Assembly: GCA_964006375.1 (NCBI GenBank)
Contig: OZ023267.1
Location: 12,687,846-12,751,845, forward strand
Direction: 5' to 3'
DNA length: 64,000 bases
Source of the DNA: Tillus elongatus
Lineage: Eukaryota; Arthropoda; Insecta; Coleoptera; Cleridae
Positions 61,110 to 64,000 of the stretch are shown here, piece by piece. Made by a program: the position numbers and the translations under genes. The notes beneath the pieces are model-generated. The model was given only the letters and a program-made list of their open reading frames with translations, was not told where the DNA came from and searched no databases. Position 1 is the first letter of the stretch. Each line of letters begins with the position of its first letter.

Positions 61110-61935
61110 TAAGTAGGATCCGGGTTTTACGAGTTGCAGATTGAACGAACTTCTCATTTAACGAGCAAATTTCGGTGATTTGAAAGGACTTGTGGAAGAG
61201 ACAATACTAAAAAGTTTCTGATTTAACGAGACCGCTCTTTAGATCATTTAAGTTTTAGCGAGATAATTATTGTGCCGATCCATTAACATTTTATTGGGAT
61301 ACACAGATGTGCGAAAGTAAACAAGAAGGCCTGACCTTGCTGGGACCACTCAAGACACACTAGGACTAGATGCACATGTTTCTTGATTAGGATGTGACAC
61401 TAATGGTTATTATATTTTACTGTAAAAAGTACAAGAGAAAATATTTATGGGTTCTTCCACTCACAATTAATTATCGTTACAACTGCACATTTGTGTGGCT
61501 TTCTGTGTTTCTGTTTAAATCAGTTTTCGATCTTTCCGCGTTTGGAGCAGGTTGGACTTAGAATAGAATATTGTTTACACAATGTCCATGTCCGGTATTA
61601 AAAGAGAATGCCTTACCATTAAAGAGAAAATGTCGATATTAAAACAAGTGCAAACGGGAACGAAAAAAAAATGTTTGTAGGCAGTGCGGTATTGCATTGT
61701 CTACATTATCAGCAATTTTAAAGCGCGATAATGCCATTGTCCAGGCTAGTGGTTCCAACAGTATTAACAACAAGTAATTTGATTGGTTCAAATATCAGAG
61801 GAAGGCAAACATTGGTATAAGTGGTCTATTTCTTTAGGAGAAAGCTGCTTCTCTTGATAGAGAAATGGGATATGGAGATAATTTCTAGTGTTCTACAAGT
61901 TGGATTTCTCGTTTTAAACAAAGACGTTCTTTTTT
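61110..61935 (+). pseudogene. pogo/Tigger-like DNA transposon, 5' part
   Basis: It begins with the same end as 54585 (GGGTTTTACGAGTTGCAGAT). The ORF region from 61580 reads MSMSGIKRECLTIKEKMSIL then KQVQTGTKKK, with a frame change, then RQCGIALSTLSAILKRDNAI, matching the first CENP-B-type helix-turn-helix of pogo/Tigger transposases. After another frame change come WIS and RFKQR residues of the second DNA-binding motif near 61900. LINE-A sequence cuts the gene at about 61936; the DDE domain is absent. Confidence 0.75.
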
Positions 61936-62185
61936 TTATATTTCAACAACACACCACGAGGGTTTACAGCCTAAATACTATCGTACCGTGGGTGTTAACA
62001 AGGAGGAAAGAGGCAACTTGTTAATTCTGGACATAAAGGTTTGGAAGTTCGGAGGAGAAGGAAAAACATGTGCCGGCAAGGAATTCCACAACTTGGAAGT
62101 CCTCGGGACAAAAGAGCCGGCATAACAAGATGTTCTATATCTGGTGACTTGGACAGTAAAAGGGTGGATTCGCTCTGTTCCTCTA
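61936..62185 (-). mobile_element. LINE-A 3' terminus in antisense
   Basis: Starts at a T-rich tail (61930-61938), then CAACAACACACCACGAGG, and runs through the C-terminal coding block (in sense HPFTVQVT-like) up to about 62185. There it joins LINE-A endonuclease sequence in the opposite orientation. Confidence 0.82.
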
Positions 62186-62187
62186 GA

Positions 62188-64000
62188 AAGGAATGGCTAT
62201 GATCTTCAAAAACCGATCCACAAGGAAGAGCAGCGGAGGCCTTCGCAGTCAGCAATTCTTTAGCCAATATGGTTCAGCAATCTACTTACTTTCCTCGCAT
62301 CCCAACACACAGCTTAAATCCCTTGGATCTCCTTACTACAAATACTGACTGCTATAAGATATCTGTCACCGCCCCACTGGGTCGCTCAGACCACGGCATG
62401 GTCACTGCTTCCTGTGCAATGCAACTCGAGGTCACACAGTCATCACACCCACGTATCGTTTGGCACTACAACTCCGCATACTGTGACGAAATGCGAGATT
62501 ACTTTCCCTCATTTCCATGGGCGTCTGTTTGCTTCTCTCATCCTGACCCCTATGATATCTCACAAAACGTCACCGAAATTATCCAAGCTAGCATGAAATT
62601 ATTTATTCCACGTACACAGAAAACCTCTGCAGCCACTCAAAAGCCCTGGTTCTCTAAATCCTGTGACAAGGCCAGACTTGAAAAGTCAAAGCTCACAAAA
62701 AGCTTCTACACAATCCCAGTCAAGAAAACCGTCAAGCATTTAACGACGCAAGAAACCGCTATGTCCGCATTCTCTCTGAGGCAAAAAACTCGTTTAATAA
62801 TTACATAAAAAACAAAGCCCTCTTAAGATCCAGCGGCAACAAACCCTTCTGGACTCTTGCTAAATCTATTGGGAATAATTTCTGCAAGAGCACGTTCCCA
62901 CCTCTTGTCTCAGGGGATGAAATTGTTTCTACCGCCCTGGGCAAGGCTGAACTTTTTGCCTCGTTGTTCGCCGGCAATTCTACTCTCAACCTATCTCCAA
63001 ATGTTCAACCGCCAACAGTCCCCAATGTCGCGCATAAAATGACGGATATCATTTTCAAAACTAAAAAGGTGCTCTGTTCTCTTAATACCAGGAAAGCCTC
63101 TGGCCTTGACGAGATCCCAGCAATTGTTCTCAAAAAATGCGCACCAGAACTTGCTCCTGTCCTGACTCGTCTGTTTTAGACATCTTACAATAGAGGCATA
63201 TTCCCTAGTAACTGGAAAATTGCTCGAGTACAACCCGTCCCCAAGAGAGGATCCAAAGCGCTTCTTAGCAACTACATGCCTATTTCTCTTCTTTCAGTCG
63301 TCTCTAAAGTGATGGAAAAGTATATAAACACCGAATTACTAAAATTTCTTGAAAAACACAGTCTAATCCACTACATGCAGTATGGATTCCGTCAGCGCAG
63401 ATCCACTGCCGACCTCGTTTCCTTTGTCACCCATTTTTGGAACAAGTCTATGGAACTACACGGTGAATCCCAGATTGTCGCTCTAGACATATTCAAAGCA
63501 TTCGACCAGGTCTGGCACGCAGCGCTGCTTAATAAACTACCGGCCTATGGCCTACCACTAAAACTCTGTACGTGGACAGCAAATTTCCTCTCCAACCGGA
63601 GCATTTCTGTTGTCGTGGATGGCCATTCCTCTAAACTGTATCCAATTAATGCAGGAGTTTCTCAAGGTTCAGCTTTAGCCACTACTTTGTTTCTTCTCCA
63701 CATCAATGACCTCCTCTCTAGCACATCCAACCCAGTTCACAGTTACGCGGACGACAGCACCCTTTACTCAAATATACAATATTCTAAGCCTGTCTATTTA
63801 GCCCAATTAGATGAGGATCGCAGACTCATGGATGGTTCTGTCTCCGTGGATCTCCAAAAAATATTAGACTGGGGAAGTAGAAATCTTGTACAATTCAACC
63901 CCACCAAATCACAGTCTTGCTTTCTTTCTCATTAAAGATACACCAGCCCTGGACCCATCACAATAAACAACCAAGTTATTCAAAGTAATGAGCCCTTTTC
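62188..64000 (+). pseudogene. LINE-A retrotransposon, endonuclease end to RT, runs off the window
   Basis: Endonuclease C-terminus (62188-62500: NPLDLL, APLGRSDHGMVTASC), linker (PWFSKSCDKARLEK), RT (KASGLDEIPAIVLKKCAPEL; after a stop, SLLSVVSKVMEKYINTELLK; ALDIFKAFDQVWHAALLNKL; NAGVSQGSALATTLFLLHIN; YADDS). The RT part 63276-63935 is open until a stop after FLSH. It is among the better preserved RT copies, with all metal-binding Asp residues. Several frame breaks before 63276. Confidence 0.88.

Overview
This is an AT-rich, transposon-dense stretch of an arthropod nuclear genome, almost certainly an insect. The basis is a conserved animal gene with GT-AG introns, tRNA-derived SINEs, several clades of non-LTR retrotransposon, mariner and pogo DNA transposons, a Ty3/gypsy element, and long (TA)n arrays. 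A beetle or another insect with a large genome is plausible, but the order cannot be fixed from the sequence. There is no bacterial-style operon, CRISPR array or defence locus.

The only clear host gene is the 3' part of neurobeachin (Drosophila rugose; vertebrate NBEA/LRBA) on the + strand. Ten exons can be placed with consistent reading phase: 646-748, 1060-1175, 27262-27515, 27586-27858, 28127-28384, 28943-29201, 31969-32406, 33693-33889, 36688-36839 and 42464-42554. They encode about 712 residues: the PH-BEACH connecting segment, the whole BEACH domain and the C-terminal WD40 repeats, ending in a stop at 42552-42554. Upstream exons lie to the left of the window. One 26-kb intron (1176-27261) lies inside the BEACH-coding region and is filled with mobile elements; most other large introns also carry dead elements.

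Layout. 1-345: antisense LINE-A fragment, then a 186-bp MITE. 2.9-13.5 kb: LINE-B, a SINE, a mariner relic, LINE-A, an RTE fragment, a 350-bp tandem duplication, and an RNase H-bearing LINE-C. 13.6-16.5 kb: pogo relic, foldback element, and a mariner-type transposon with long terminal inverted repeats (TIRs) between two (TA)n arrays. 17-26.5 kb: two more SINEs and several MITE families. 27.2-42.6 kb: main exon cluster, with Penelope-like, LINE-A, gypsy and LINE-B debris in the introns. 43.5-46.3 kb: tandem array of a roughly 45-bp unit just downstream of the gene. 47.3-54 kb: two long LINE-A copies and a Penelope GIY-YIG fragment. 54.6-61 kb: a young Ty3/gypsy element with near-identical LTRs inserted into a decayed zinc-finger-like ORF. 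61-64 kb: a pogo-like transposase fragment cut by LINE-A sequence in head-to-head orientation.

The points most worth a second look are a candidate hammerhead ribozyme in a neurobeachin intron, the repeated association of long (TA)n arrays with one flank family, the higher-order structure of the downstream array, and the head-to-head LINE-A structures. I see no convincing new multi-gene system.
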